NCBI GenBank assembly: GCA_035079385.1
Contig: JAVHKY010000060.1
Location: forward strand, 124,001-188,000
Direction: 5' to 3'
Length of the DNA: 64,000 nucleotides
Source: Aspidiotus rigidus
Taxonomy: Eukaryota; Arthropoda; Insecta; Hemiptera; Diaspididae
The position numbers and the translations under genes are program-made. This document shows positions 11,721 to 24,240 of the stretch, piece by piece (positions within the stretch are counted from its first letter, which is position 1; every line of letters begins with the position of its first letter). The notes beneath the pieces are model-generated. The model saw only the letters and a list, made by a program, of their open reading frames with translations. It had not been told where the DNA came from and ran no database searches.

Positions 11721-14700
11721 CCAAGAATACAATCAGAAGAGTAGTAATGAGTACAGAGACAAACGCTACGCAAACAATCTGTTTAGCAACAGCGAAGAAT
11801 AGCTACTAAACATAATAACTATTATAAAATTATGGCAATGTTAAAATATTCACCATTTCAAATCTTAATTTTTTATTGACAAAAAATTAGAATGGTACAT
11901 TAAAAAATATTAATTCGGCAATAACGACAAAATACTTATAAGAAAAAAATGGAAGAACTAGTAAAAAACATTTAAATCACCATTAAAAACTTATAAAACT
12001 TCATAAAAAAAGGTCACGCAGGAGCGTAAGCATCACCGACTTTTCAATAATTTGCTACGAAATAATTTACACTTGTCTTCATTGTTTCTCAGTTATGAGC
12101 TGATTGTGATAATACGAGTAATAATGTAAGGTATTTCACTTACTCTTCTATTGTTCAATTCATTTCTAATCTCTTTAATATACTATTATAATTTTCAAAT
12201 ACAGGTATTCATGGGAAAGAACTCAAAAAGGACTATTAAAATTAAAATATAAAACTCTCGCGATTTAAAAGAATCTCAAAGTATTAGTCTGACTGTCCAT
12301 TTCCAAAAACACAGTGAAATGATAATATGAAGTGGATAATGACAAAAATCAAAACATAATATAATGACGAAAATTGAAATGGCCATGACAAGCAAAAAGA
12401 GAGAGAGAGGAAAAAAAAAAGCTCTTTCGCGTGTTCCTTGAATTCAATTCTTTTTCCTTTCATTTTTGAATTTGTTGTTTTTTTGTTGGGGGGTTCCCTG
12501 AGTTGAACCCGCCCCTGCAGGTCATCCGTCATCTGTGAATTGCGCACATTTTTCCATTCAAAAATAGATAAGACTCCAAGAATGGACAAGTGGTTTCCAT
12601 GGGACGATGAAAAATAAGAATTAAGTCCTTTAGCGCTAAAATACCTCGTACCGTTCTTCACGTCTGCGGGAAAAAACAATCCGATAACAACTGAATTGCT
12701 GACACAGTACTTCGCTACGCAGAAGAGATGGGAGACCTACAAGGAATTTAAAGATTTCCGATTTGGCGTTGTGGTAATACTACATCAATACGTGAGACGA
12801 AGTGAAGTGCTACGAGTTTTTTTCCTCTCACTCAGAGCTCTCTCTCACTCTCTCTTTTCTTCCCATGAAAGTAGAAGATTCTATCCATATATTTTTCCTT
12901 CACCTAAATCCCTGATCTTCTCATCCCCACTTTACCTTCTCGTTGTGTTATCTGATTTAAGGGTTCGGTCGTGGTGCTTCACTTTGTTCTATATGTACAA
13001 GTTAGAGAATAACCGTGCTTTTAACGGATTTTGTTTGAGATAGTGTAATTTTTTTTTACTTCTGTTTATTCTTGCCCTATGAGACAGGGATATTGGGTCA
13101 ACGTGCTCCTATGCAATTTCTTACCCATATTGGTTACAAGGTGTTGTGGCAGTGGTTCCAGAGTGCGTTTCCTCATATCATTACGAAAATACTCGTACAT
13201 TATTGGTCGACGGCGCAATAGTTTGATTAAATTTTCTTTTGAATCTGCGGTTAAAATCTGAGGTAGGCTATTTCTAAGAGAATTATTCAGTAGGGGAATA
13301 ATAACGTTTACTCGACGTTTGAGGGTTCTTGAGCCGAAGAGAAATTTATGCCAATATCTTTTGGCCTGTTCAAAAAAAAAAATGGCGTGACTTTAGCTTA
13401 CCATCTTTGAGAGAGGGAAGAGGCTGTGGGGTCTAGCTACTTAGATTGATTTTAACATGGAAATACGTCTGTGCGCGTGAAGTGATCCCTTTCTGGATCA
13501 CTTTTTTGTTTCGATTCCGGACTGAACCATCTGCAAATGACAATGCCCTTTTTGTAAGTAGAGTCCAAAATTAAAAGTTTCATAGTTACTCGGATACAAG
13601 TAAATTCTTCCGCACTTTGCCAAATGTATGATTCTGCTTACTTTTTATACAGTAGTACTTATCTGAATATTTTTATATTCCAGTCAACACTGTTAGTAAA
13701 AGATCTAACCTAACCTATGAAATTGGTCTATCCTTTCTAATGGTCAGTAGTTTACAAAATAACATCACTGTAACATTGAAACAATACATGCATACTTGTA
13801 TTGGTAGGCGTTCTTACATGCCAACACGTACACTAAAATTTACTTATATTCACACAGTTTGATACGTAGTACCGACCGTAGATACTTACATCTACCGAAA
13901 TCTACTTACATCCAATTTAGGTTCCTTTAATAGGTACCTAGATTGTTTAGGTCGTATTGAGACCAACGCAGTGGATTGTGTTCTTTTCCTTTCATCTTTG
14001 GTTTTGCACAGATAATGGAAATTTTGGAACGGTTGGTTTCCGGTTGATATAATTATATCAAGTGGAAAATTATACATACCTATCTACTTCATGTATACAT
14101 GATACTTTACCTATATATGATGATAATGCAGTTGATATATCTGTAGGTAAACTCGTGTATGTACACGTACACACAGAGCTGAGAGAACTGCACCTTTTCA
14201 TGCATTAAGAGACCCAATGTGAGCCGCACAAGTGTGCTATGCTGTAAACAAGTCAAGTAGAGGTATGATTGAACAATGAAATAAACTTAGCCCATTCTTA
14301 CAGTAGATGGGATTTAGTTTTAATTTACATTACTTACTTTGATGAATCGCCCTATCGATGAAGTCATTACGGCGACGCGGCGCACGGAGGGTATTGACTG
14401 CCCGAACCATATGAGAGTAGGTAGTCCTCTATAGGCGGACGTAGTCTATGTACTTTGTTCAAATTTATCTTACGAGTAGTTTTGTTTATCCACCTACAGT
14501 AAAATTATCACGCCGAGGATTGCTTTAGCTAGATATACTTACTTACTCCAAATGTATAAATATGTTCGTAGGTAGCCTACGCACATTTAGTTAGGTACGC
14601 TAATTATAGATAGGTACTGGTGATGAGTGAATACATTTATTTTAGCAAACGTAATTCTTATTTGCAGTTCAAGTATAATTTTGTATAATCAACCCGTGTT

Positions 14701-14992
14701 GCTAAGGTCGACACCATTGGAATAATTTTTTATTTTTCTCCGTCTTACTTCATACGCTCACGCGCCACATTATTAGATAGAGAAGGCAGTGCAAAAGGCA
14801 AACAAGTATACATAATAATGTGTGGCCCTCACTCTCTATATGTTGTGCAGAGGACCAGTTATAAGAAACACAAATTGAAGTGTGGTTTGCTCAACGTAAA
14901 AATTACAATCGTAAAAGTGTGTTGAATAAACTGGGCCTAAAATTATAATATGTATCAATACGTAGCTTCGACCGTACAATGAAGTCGCCCAA
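11721..14992. other. Long intergenic stretch, no gene recognised
   Basis: Frames of 115-131 codons at 12284-12679 and 12696-13043 have no recognisable motif and are rich in Phe, Ser and Leu, as expected for chance frames. A small AT-rich block at 12318-12352 resembles the last 35 bases of the window. Confidence 0.4.
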
Positions 14993-15475
14993 ATGGGGCA
15001 GTTCTTTGAAATGCGTTGCCTCTCGTTAGATCGCAATTTGTTGTTTGTTCCGAAATATTTGTCCACGAATCCGATATTCCACCGGGTAGTATATCGATTT
15101 TGTTACAATCTGCTGCCACGAAACAGTCTGAGGAAATTGGCGGCCACGATCAAGGATTTGTCCGCTGCAATTGTGCGAAGAGATGATGTGATACAAAACG
15201 TTGTGCCTGCGTTAAAAAAGGCATCCTTTGTAATTCAAAATATCACGGCGCCAGCACATGTTGAAACAAGTAGTCTTACGCTTTATTTATTATATTATAG
15301 ACCTTTTAATTGTAACTCCCCTACTAACATCTTGACAACACCAATTGGATGTACGCATTTATTTGTACTAATATTATACCGAATTTTTGATCTGTGTCAA
15401 ACCTGGCTGAATGATCATCGGTACCTATATTGTAATATGTCTAGGCTTATTATAATATATCTCGACAAATTATAA
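14993..15475 (+). CDS. Unrecognised 160-codon reading frame, possible exon
   Basis: The frame opens at ATG 14993. Its first ~90 residues look more like real coding sequence than neighbouring frames: mixed composition, Arg/Lys/Asp/Glu-rich helices around NSLRKLAATIKDLSAAI, and a valine/alanine-rich stretch. After about residue 92 it becomes Tyr/Leu/Ile-rich, as AT-rich noncoding DNA translates. A GT dinucleotide lies at the change (about 15271), so an exon ending there is conceivable. I recognise no domain and no neighbour that would explain it. It may equally be chance. Confidence 0.2.
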   Translation: MGQFFEMRCLSLDRNLLFVPKYLSTNPIFHRVVYRFCYNLLPRNSLRKLAATIKDLSAAIVRRDDVIQNVVPALKKASFVIQNITAPAHVETSSLTLYLLYYRPFNCNSPTNILTTPIGCTHLFVLILYRIFDLCQTWLNDHRYLYCNMSRLIIIYLDKL

Positions 15476-15556
15476 TATACCTAGGTACATTTTAATTTGA
15501 GTACGATTGTGTACACAGATACAAAATGCCATTACAAAATGCCGGTAACGTATATA

Positions 15557-15895
15557 TGTTACGCCGAATCCGTCAAAATGCTGTATTGATAAAATCGGCA
15601 ACTGCTTGCTGAATTGATAAAATCGGAAGAATTTTTTGCCGATTTTATCAAATCGGTTTTACACAGGTCTTCAATTTACCACAATAATTCAGTTGCTCGT
15701 CTCATAAAACCGTGAAAAAAAAGAAAAGAAAAAGTTGGAAGATAGGATATTGAAATGTTAATACCTAACTTTCAATCTCAATATTTCAGTTGCCTATTTT
15801 ATCAAATCGGCAGAGAGTTGCCGGTTTCATAAATTCAGCAAAAATTTCTGCCGATTTCATCAAATCGGCAATTTTTTGACGGATTCGGCGTAACA
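15557..15895. mobile_element. MITE with TGTTACGCCG terminal inverted repeats
   Basis: The element begins TGTTACGCCGAATCCGTCAA and ends with the reverse complement, giving 339 bp. Each end region also carries repeated small palindromes of the form GCCGATTTTATNAAATCGGC. The flanks are TATA and TAAT, so a 4-bp duplication is possible but not exact. The right ~115 bp matches the right end of the larger element at 34530-35795, so this is likely its internal-deletion derivative. TGTNR ends are known for Ginger-type integrase-like DNA transposons. Confidence 0.75.
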
Positions 15896-15914
15896 TAATA
15901 TATATATATATATA

Positions 15915-16960
15915 AATAATTTTTTTGTTCGCGGAACTCCTCCAAAACTACCCGATGGATTTTTTTGTAACCTAGCCATATTGTAGTATCACATCTGAAG
16001 ATGTGCACCTGCAATTTTCAATGTTTTTAAAAAACCGGAGTAGTTTTTGAAAAATTGTCATGTTTTAGAAAAATTTCTTACTATATTAGGAGTAGGTGCT
16101 TACGTTACGAGAAGCGGATTTTCGTATCTTTTTACCACTTTTGTTATCAGTACGTGTGTATTGTGATCAAGAACCTTTTATCATTCAAGAGGTTCATTCT
16201 TGGTTCATTCTTGATCAAGGCTTCATTGAATTTTATTTTCGACGATATTTCATTCAAATTTAGTACACTTGTATCTTGCTTCCCACAGCCCCTAGAGCCT
16301 TGAATTTTGTTTAGTCAAATTTTGTCTGTTTTTGAACGGATAGTGGCAATGGCGGGTTGTTCAGTTTATTTTCATTATTATTAGTCATACTCGATAGTGA
16401 AAACCTTGAGTTTGAATGATCAAGTACAATTTTTTAATCTTCATCAAGTGTGCTGATGCGAGACTACCTCGGTGACATAATTCTTAATTAATTATTGATT
16501 TATACGTCATTTTTTCATGTGTACATAATTGATAGTGGTTCATAGTTGATTTGAGGTGTCTCAGGAGATGGAAAGATTATTTTCAATTTGGACTGACTTT
16601 TTTGAGTGAGATTCGAGATTAGACTAACGAGTGAACCAGGCTGGGGTGCGATATATTATTTTTACCGACTTTTCTAGCTAGAAAAGTGAGGTATTCTGTT
16701 AATACGTTTAGAAATGTTGAAGCGTGAGGGAAGGAATGAGGGGTTGACTGGTGGGTGATTGGTTGTTTCTTTGGCTTCGACATCGATTTTTTTAGTTTTT
16801 CGGGATCTCCTTGTAGCTGGATTCCCAGATGAAGAATCTTGGGATGGAGTTTCATAGAAAACGGTGCGTGAATACAATTTATGAGTGCACGAGAGGAATA
16901 TCAGCTGGAGATAGCATTAAGGGATGCCAGGAATCGGGAGTGATGAAGAAATGAACCACT
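15915..16960 (-). mobile_element. LINE 3' relic (RNase H family, subfamily 2)
   Basis: The minus strand near 16619-16900 encodes a decayed RNase H C-terminus (Phe-Ile-Trp followed by a Pro-Lys-Lys run) and then continues as 3' sequence down to about 15915. The whole ~900 bp is repeated in reverse complement at 32360-33265 at high similarity, including the segment GGTAGTCTCGCATCAGCACA. The peptide PKKQPITHQSTPH is shared by both copies. Neither copy has an intact frame. Confidence 0.7.
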
Positions 16961-17034
16961 CAGTCTAATATGCAGTATACTAGACTAATACTTTTCTAAG
17001 ATATTGTAGAGGAAATAGTGATTGTGAAGCTCTT

Positions 17035-17480
17035 TTTTTTACAAACTTTTTTAGCTCGAAAAGTGAGGTATTACATCTGTAGCGAGGTTGACAGGGGGAC
17101 GAAGCAGTGAAATTTCTCGACGCTTTGGTTTAGCCTGACAAAAAATCAGGTCTCTTAATTTAGGCCTATATTTACGCTTAAAAAAAATTTTTTGACCGCG
17201 GATCTCCTCCAAAACTACCTGATGGAATTTTTCCAGACTTAGATAAGTTATAGTCTCAATCTGAAGATGGGTACCAACAATTTTTTCGACGAATAATTGA
17301 TAGTAATTCTTCAGCGCGTTTCCAATTGTGTTAATACGATTTTGTAGGTTACGGTTAATCATATTGGGAGTAATCGAAATATTAATTTGCAAAGATCGCA
17401 GAAACAACTGTTATAGTCCCGTAGTAATGTGGGCAGGGGGAGGGGGAATGAATTTTCTGGAGACGTGTCGTAGACTTTAG
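17035..17480. repeat. Mosaic of dispersed repeat blocks
   Basis: Holds two CGAAAAGTGAGGTATTAC/GTAGTAATG-type blocks at 17050-17130 and 17415-17470. Between them is a GCGGATCTCCTCCAAAACTA block that also occurs at 15935 and, diverged, at 33220 (inverted) and 47375. The shared order suggests LINE 3' sequence. Confidence 0.5.
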
Positions 17481-18660
17481 ATGACTGCTAGCCTAAAGTA
17501 AAACGAAATTTAGGTTTCCTTATTGGATTATAGGTATTTTTACTCTGTCATCAGTTGATGTGATGTCATAGTGATAGAATTTATGAACTACTTTTTATTG
17601 TTCATTCTAGTACAAATATTTGGTATGATTGACAGGTCATTGGTGTTTAATTTAAGAGAGGGAGTGACTCTCTCAATGATTTTTGCATTGTGAGAAGAAA
17701 AGTCGCGTACTACTCACGCGACTGCGTGAGTGTTTTTTCTTTATACTTATGACTGTCTGATGATACGCCCTGTATTACATGTCACAAAAATTGAAAAATT
17801 TTCAAGTCCTACATTTTTGTAAATTTCTCTGTTTATGTTACTATGATTCATATGGACAATATCCTCTCTTTAATCAAACAATACAGGACCAGGAAGGAAG
17901 GGGGTGAAGAAATAACTGTCGCAAAAATTTCAAAACAAACATGAAAAGGAGAGAGAGAAAAGGAAACGATGACGTGGTCTAATTAGGAAGTACTGTATGC
18001 TATACCACTGCAGTTACTACAGGAAAATATAATACGTAGGTATTATCTAATCTATTATTCGAAGAATTCGTACTGCGGACGGGAAGATTTGAGAAGCAGT
18101 CGCTCCCGCGGGAAGCGTATGGAGGTATTTTCTTTTTTTTCTCCTTCTTTTTTTTTTTTTTTTTTACTTGGCAGTGCTATGAATATTTTCGCGTGAAGAT
18201 TTGGACGAGGAACAGACTACGAAGATGTTTCTCGCATTCATTTAAATTTACGTACATTTGCGGTTCTTCTTTCATGGTTGGTACCGGTAACGGTCTACTA
18301 TTCGTATGAGTGTATCTAACAATATTACGCACGTATAGTGTATAAAGTATAAACGCGCACTGTATTGTGTTTAGCAGCAACCGAGGGAATGATTCATGAC
18401 AATGGTGTACCTAATAAGTTTGCACAGAATCTGCGAATCGTACGACTATGACTGGGCGCGAAATAAGGAAATTTGAGCCAGCACCAGGTTCAACATGTAT
18501 TTTTGATACACAGCCAAGAAACTGCCCGTGACAATCTTTCTACGTTACTCCTCATAAATTTTTTTCGATTCCCTGGAGTATTGTGATCAAATTTATTCGA
18601 CACAATTAAATCCTGTTTTGTTTGCATGAACTTTTCTAAAAAACTATTTTTAAATATAAA
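17481..18660. other. Intergenic sequence, nothing recognised
   Basis: Includes a small hairpin near 17700-17735 (CGCGTACTACTCACGCGACTGCGTGAGTG region split across a short loop) and a T-rich tract near 18128-18168. No gene seen. Confidence 0.4.
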
Positions 18661-18704
18661 TGCAATAACGAGAGGGCTTGACCCGGCGCGGGAAACGTGA
18701 ATTT

Positions 18705-18745
18705 ATTTGTCGATGTTTCGACCACATGGTATCTTCTTCAGAAAA
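18705..18745 (-). ncRNA. Hammerhead-ribozyme-like motif of Penelope type
   Basis: On the minus strand the core reads CTGAAGA, then AG, a short hairpin ACCA-TG-TGGT, then CGAAAC. That is the CUGANGA...GAAA pair of the hammerhead core with a 4-bp stem II. Stem I and the cleavage site are not clear. Motifs of this layout are known at the ends of Penelope-like retroelements, but no Penelope coding sequence lies beside it. Confidence 0.4.
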
Positions 18746-19679
18746 AACTGATTCAAAACAAGAAAGGAATCAATCTCAGTACGAACAATAGTAAACTGAT
18801 ATGAGTCATCTTGCGATACCTAGGTAGTACTCTGTACCCACGCGTTGAAAGCTGTGCGCGAATACGAATTTTTTTTTCGATGAATTATATTATAGGTAAC
18901 ACCACGCATGCAATGAAATTTTCAAGTAACTATGTAGAAACAAAATACCGTATTATGTTCGCTAAAATGACACTTTCGAATTATTTAATAAGCTCCTAGA
19001 ATTTTCACGAATAGGTAATGAGAAGGGAGTGCTGACTAAATCTTCTTTGAGATAAGGTTCACGCCTTGTTCGAGGTATTACTGTGGTGAAAACAATACTC
19101 TTTCGTTTTTCTGTTTTCCTGACACTGTATGAAGTAGCAGGTTTGTGACACCACGTGGTCTTCCTTACCATGAACATCTACATTTTAGAAGGAAATAGTT
19201 TGATTGAAGTTGCTTATCTGCATTTTAATGTCTCCTGTCGCCTCATTCAATGTGATCTTCGTATACCGTTTGATCATGAGGTGGAACCTCCATCAGCTGA
19301 AGGTAAAATATGACGATCGAATCTTAGAGCTAGACTTTTCAATCGATATTCCTGACAAAGATAAAGCTATACTTTCAGACTGATAGAATATTTCCTGCAG
19401 ATGATACGAATGATAGGATAGAAAACAAATTCCAAGTCAGCGAAAAAAATATAACATCATTTTACCCATCGTTTTGAAATTGAGTACGGAAGGAATAGAT
19501 TCAAGACATAAGACAAAGCTTTGAGAGACATCAAAAGCATTATTAGGTCGTGTAAAAAATATATTAATGATACTTCTTTACGCTCCGACACAGAAGGGAA
19601 TCAAACCCATTCCACCTAAAGTTCAGAAGAAAAATGCTTACGCGGCTACTTTTCACTTGTGCCTGCAATTAATCATCAC
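18746..19679. other. Intergenic sequence, nothing recognised
   Basis: No supported gene or RNA. Confidence 0.4.
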
Positions 19680-20420
19680 GTTTGAATCCTATCTTCGGTA
19701 CTCCAACTTATTCTATGAATCGTTCTCCCCACAAGACTCACACATACTCGTACTCACCATCTCTCTCCCTTTTAATTAATTCTTCATCATCTCCAATTCC
19801 CTATAGCATAATTTATTGTTATTCTTGGCCGCTTTTCTCATCATCCGCTCGTAAATCTTGTGTTCACGCTCTAATCGCTATTTTCTATGTCAACTTAATT
19901 TTAATATTTTTCATCTGGGTACCTGGCCACGCAAGAGCATACCAAGGAACGAAAAAATCGACAAAACATCCTAGCAGGCCACTAATTACCCTCCAGCAAA
20001 CTCTCCAAAAACATTAACAAATACATCACCCTTGCCTGGTTCAATCATTGGTTCAACCTCAGATCCCATTCAAACAAGCTAGTTTAAATCAGAAATTTAC
20101 ATTTCTGAAGACTATGAAAGCAACTCACTCGCAGAGAAGAAATAATCATCATACTAGCTTCAGAATCAGTGATTCCTAAACTCACACACACCCATCTTAT
20201 CACTCCTGCGATCCTTGATAGCCCCCTCCCAATCATTCAACGTATCTTTTCTGGCTCCAAATTAGCCTCACCTTGCAACTCCTCATTCAACCCTTCTACG
20301 ACTCTTCATTTGTCCTCAAGATCTTTTAATTCGTTCGACAATCAAATTTCTTCTCCCGCATCTGAACTTGATAACACCGCCGAGATTATGGCCCCAATGA
20401 CGAGTTCCCAGTAGCTCGTT
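19680..20420 (+). mobile_element. LINE 3' relic with RNase H remnant (subfamily 1)
   Basis: The plus strand near 19905-19975 encodes FIWVPGHA and, after a one-base shift, SIPRNEKIDKT. Together these match the conserved WxPGHxGIxGNExADK end of the RNase H domain in LINE ORF2 proteins. Further 5' the peptide NPIFGTPTYS and further 3' the block at 20160-20410 recur in the copies at 7030-7620 and 47950-49350 (inverted). Frameshifts and stops make it noncoding now. Confidence 0.7.
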
Positions 20421-22187
20421 AATTTGAAAGAAAAATTAATAGAAATAGAAAAAAAAGATTATACACAAAGGATTGCTGCAATAATATTACACTGACACAA
20501 AATATTCATTAATGGCAAAGTCGACATGAACGAGCACACATCTTTACGTGTGTGATTTAACATGGACCAGAGTAGAGAGAGAGCGGTGGTCCACGAAAAC
20601 ACCTAAACCAGACAGAAACTTCAGGGTACAGAGCCTATTGAGACAGCAACCGAATCCAATTATTGAGAGGCTAGAAATACTCTCACATAGACATAACCAC
20701 AAACTAGATCGACACTTCAGGAAATACACACAACGGTGATCTCGATCCTACCCGCCAAGGTAGGATCAGACTGGCTCAGTCAGCAGCTAGAATATGGATG
20801 CAAGTCTGTAGAGTAATACAGCTCACGAAATACAACTATACTCGTACGTCTGAGATTGCGATGCGAACACTGAATCAACAAAAAGTTCACAGTTCCGACT
20901 GTGTACCATCTACATGTCGTAGCTCGGAAGATGATAACATCAACCGTTCTACTACTTAATATGACATATATACACCCGGCCGCAAACTTTCTCTACGAGT
21001 AGCACAGTTACGATGTGAAAGAGTTACATGGATACCCCCGTTAGGGTCGAAAGGATGGCCCAGGGACATGGTACCGGTTATATACGTGACCACAATTAAG
21101 AAATTATGTGCGCGAGGTTTGGCTCAATTTTGTAGCGCTAGAGCTGATGACTGTTTCTAGCATCTGCACAGTACGTTTGAGCTATTCGATCAGACACACA
21201 GCTGTAGTCAATTACTCAAGACGAGTTTCTCGATAATAAGACGAGAATTCCCGCACATTCGCCCGCTCTGACTAGCTGACACGGGACCACAGACGATCTC
21301 TCGCCGTGAACTCACTACAGAAGATGACGATTGAAGAGCTACAGTACTAGAATAAATGCAACGCAAATGCGATTTCATTCAATTTTATTCCATAAAATTC
21401 ATTAACTGTTTAAGCTTTATTGTCGCACGCAATTCAAACATTTTCTTCTCTTTGGCTTGGGACGCAACTATGTCAGAATCATACATATGGGACGCAACTG
21501 GTTTCTTCAATAAAGAACCTTTCGGGAAAATGGAATTTGGAGAAACGTGTTTCACGGAAAGAAAAGATCAGTAAGTACAAAGTACTGGAAAAGTACGGTT
21601 TTTATGTAACAGGTTTGGAGTTGTGACACACTAAGTACGATGCAGTGAACGTGAAAATTCGCAGGTCCGGTACTGTAAATTCTGAGTGAGCGATGCGAGG
21701 TATGCACTGGACTGTACATAACTTTTACGCGGAATAGCTTAAAATAAGTTGATGCGCGGTTGAGTAGGAATCGTTGGTTTGATCATCAAAATTTACAGTG
21801 CCAGATCGGTATTCTTTGACGGGAAAAAATTAAAAAGTTAAGCACTTAGTGCTAGACGAAATGTCCTTCCTCGTTACATGCACTCGTTGTCGGTCACCCA
21901 TCCAAGTACTAACCACGAAAATGATGCTGAACAAACTACACTCTACTACGTACTTACCTTAATCTCACGCGCTCTAAATATCTTATTTGTAAGTAGGTAC
22001 ATGTTCCTCACATTTTTTTTTTTTTTCATTGTTCTGAATTAATCGCGTAGGTACTTAATTAATTTATACTACTTATTTATTTTTAGTGTGGATTTGTAAC
22101 ATTAGGTACAGTGTACTAGTATTTTCGTTTAGCTTACGCTGACTGAAATTATATATTTTCTTCAATGACGAAATGTCTCGCATATCA
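20421..22187. other. Intergenic sequence, nothing recognised
   Basis: Short frames only. A GGGACGCAACT string is repeated at 21459 and 21490 but no longer unit is visible. Confidence 0.4.
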
Positions 22188-22594
22188 CACTATAGGCAAC
22201 AAATTCAAAATTTTTGAAAATTGCTGAACTGAAATTATCTAATAATATTAAATGAATTTTGAACGCTGAATTCAATTCCATTCTCAGTTTTTTGATAGGA
22301 CGTATCAATTTTTTCGTATTCGCATGAAATATTCACGTTTATTCGCAGCGCGTTGTTGCAGAACGTAGCGTTCCTTCTCGATAGCCGATAGGTACTTCAG
22401 GTACGTCCATCGAGAAGTTGTGTTACGTTCCGCAACAACGCGCTGCGAATAAACGTGAATACCTATTCCATGCGAATACGAAAAAATTGATACGTCCGAT
22501 CAAAAAACTGAGAATGGCATTGGATCCAGCGTTCAAAATTCATTTCCAATTGGATAATTTCAGCTCAGCAATTTTTAAGCTGTTGCATAGTGTT
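22188..22594. repeat. 407-bp foldback element
   Basis: Arms of about 190 bp (22188-22382 and 22409-22594) are reverse complements with scattered changes, including the run GTTTATTCGCAGCGCGTTGT and its complement. The loop is about 26 bp. No coding content. Part of the outer sequence (TTTTCTTCAATGACGAAATGT, just outside the left arm) recurs near 24282. Confidence 0.75.
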
Positions 22595-23073
22595 ATAATT
22601 TTGTATAATAGATCGAGGTACCTATACACTGCACATTATTCAAATTTATAGCCTACCCATTGTTCAGCGAGCCACGTTCAATATAAATTCGGAAGAATTT
22701 CTTCGCAAGGAATATGATTGTTTATTTTTTCCAAATTGGATTGGTTTGTGTAGGTATACCTACGCAAGAATTCCAACACTAAGTATTTTCAATTTTATGC
22801 AGTGCACCATAACCTATATACTTAGCGCGGTGTTTTAGTCAAATTTCATCTCGTTTTTGTGTAATATGAATGAAAGAGAAATTGCGAACTACATTTCAAG
22901 AAATCATGATGTGCGTTCTGAAAAATGTTAAAAATATACATATAAGATGATGAGTGACTGTTTTTTGAAAAATATAATTCGTTGACTGATACCGTAATTG
23001 TCTGCGTTAATTATGTAGGTACCTATTTCATTTTGTAAGAGGCTTCCTTTCAGTTTATCACGGCTGTTGTGTG

Positions 23074-23076
<3 letters not shown>
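22595..23076. other. Intergenic sequence, nothing recognised
   Basis: AT-rich, no supported feature. Confidence 0.4.

Positions 23077-23127
<51 letters not shown>
23077..23127. repeat. (AT)n microsatellite
   Basis: About 25 AT dinucleotides without interruption, followed by AAGAACG. It marks the left edge of a set of duplicated modules ending near 24240. Confidence 0.95.
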
Positions 23128-23131
<4 letters not shown>

Positions 23132-24240
23132 AACGTGAACGTTCTTCACTGTCAGTCGCGTCACTCTCCTACTCACGGACAAAGTTCGGAGCTCCGACCA
23201 TATAACGCTATTCCTCTCTCGTCCTGTTTATCTTTCCGAGTGCAGTCAGCTGACCTGCCTTTCCTTCGGGAACTCGACTTTTTGATTCGATTCTGTGGAA
23301 ACACAGCATCGCCAGATTTGTCAAGATTTTACATCTTACATATATATGTAAGATTCCGTCAAGCCGCAATCTCGGTAACTGCGCTACTCGCAGAGAGGTT
23401 TGGCAGGCGAAGGTATATTAGGTAGTAGGACGGTTGACGTTATCATCTTCTAAGTTACGACATGTCGTTGGCACACAGTCGGAACTGTGAACTTTTTGTT
23501 GATTCAGTATTTATCACTGCAATCTCAGAAGTATTGTTGTATTTTGTGAGCTGTACCACAGTACAGTCTTACATATATATATATATATGTAAGAATGCAC
23601 GCATTCTTTTCGTCTTCCACTACTCGCAGGTTTCTTTCTGCATGTAGACTTTATTAGGTATTTCGATAGTTATCTGGTTATCTTCCGAGAGCAGTCAGCT
23701 GACCTGCATTTCCTACGGGACTCTCGACTTTTTGTTTCGATTCAGTGTTTACACTGCATCGACATGATTTGTTAAGATTTCACGATCTTACAAATCGAAA
23801 CAAAATAGACTAGTGTTTCCGTAGAAGACGCAATAAGACGGTCTATCGCTGCTACACGGTCATCGCTGTACACGGTCATCGCTGTAAGACGCTCATGCCG
23901 CTGTAAGTCTAGCCGCTTGTATGTAAGACTAACCGTTCGTACGTAAGACTTCAACCGTCGTAGTGTAAGTCTAAAGCACCGCCATAAGCCGTATCGAAAA
24001 GTGTTACCCCTTTCCTCTCTTAGTGGGGGAGATATAAGAATGCACGCATTCTTTTTGTCTTCTACTACTCGCAGGTTTCTTTCTGCATGCAGACTTTATT
24101 AGGTATTTCGATAGTTATCTGGTTATCTTCCGAGAGCAGTCAGCTGACCTGCATTTCCTACGGGACTCCCGACTTTTTGTTTCGATTCAGTGTTTACACT
24201 GCATCGACATGATTTGTTAAGATTTCACGATCTTACATAT
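23128..24240. repeat. Duplicated module array bounded by CTTACATATATATGTAAG
   Basis: A ~205-bp unit at 23590-23797 is repeated almost exactly at 24035-24240. A diverged third copy lies at 23130-23350. All three contain GCAGTCAGCTGACCTGC and TCGACTTTTTG followed by CGATTC. Units are edged by short AT runs inside CTTACATATATATGTAAG palindromes. Between the two near-identical units, 23860-23980 holds a cluster of GTAAGAC/GTAAGTC repeats spaced about 15-25 bp. No protein signal. Confidence 0.8.

Noticed and set aside
12318..12352. Penelope 3' tail copy (match to the last 35 bases of the window)
   Set aside because: The shared stretch is AT-rich and short, and the element end is outside the window; suggestive only.
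12284..13043. Two frames of 131 and 115 codons as genes
   Set aside because: Composition is Phe/Ser/Leu-rich with no motif, consistent with chance frames in AT-rich DNA.
23880..23970. CRISPR-like array from repeated GTAAGAC strings
   Set aside because: Repeats are only 7-11 bp, spacing is uneven and the setting is eukaryotic; a degenerate minisatellite fits better.
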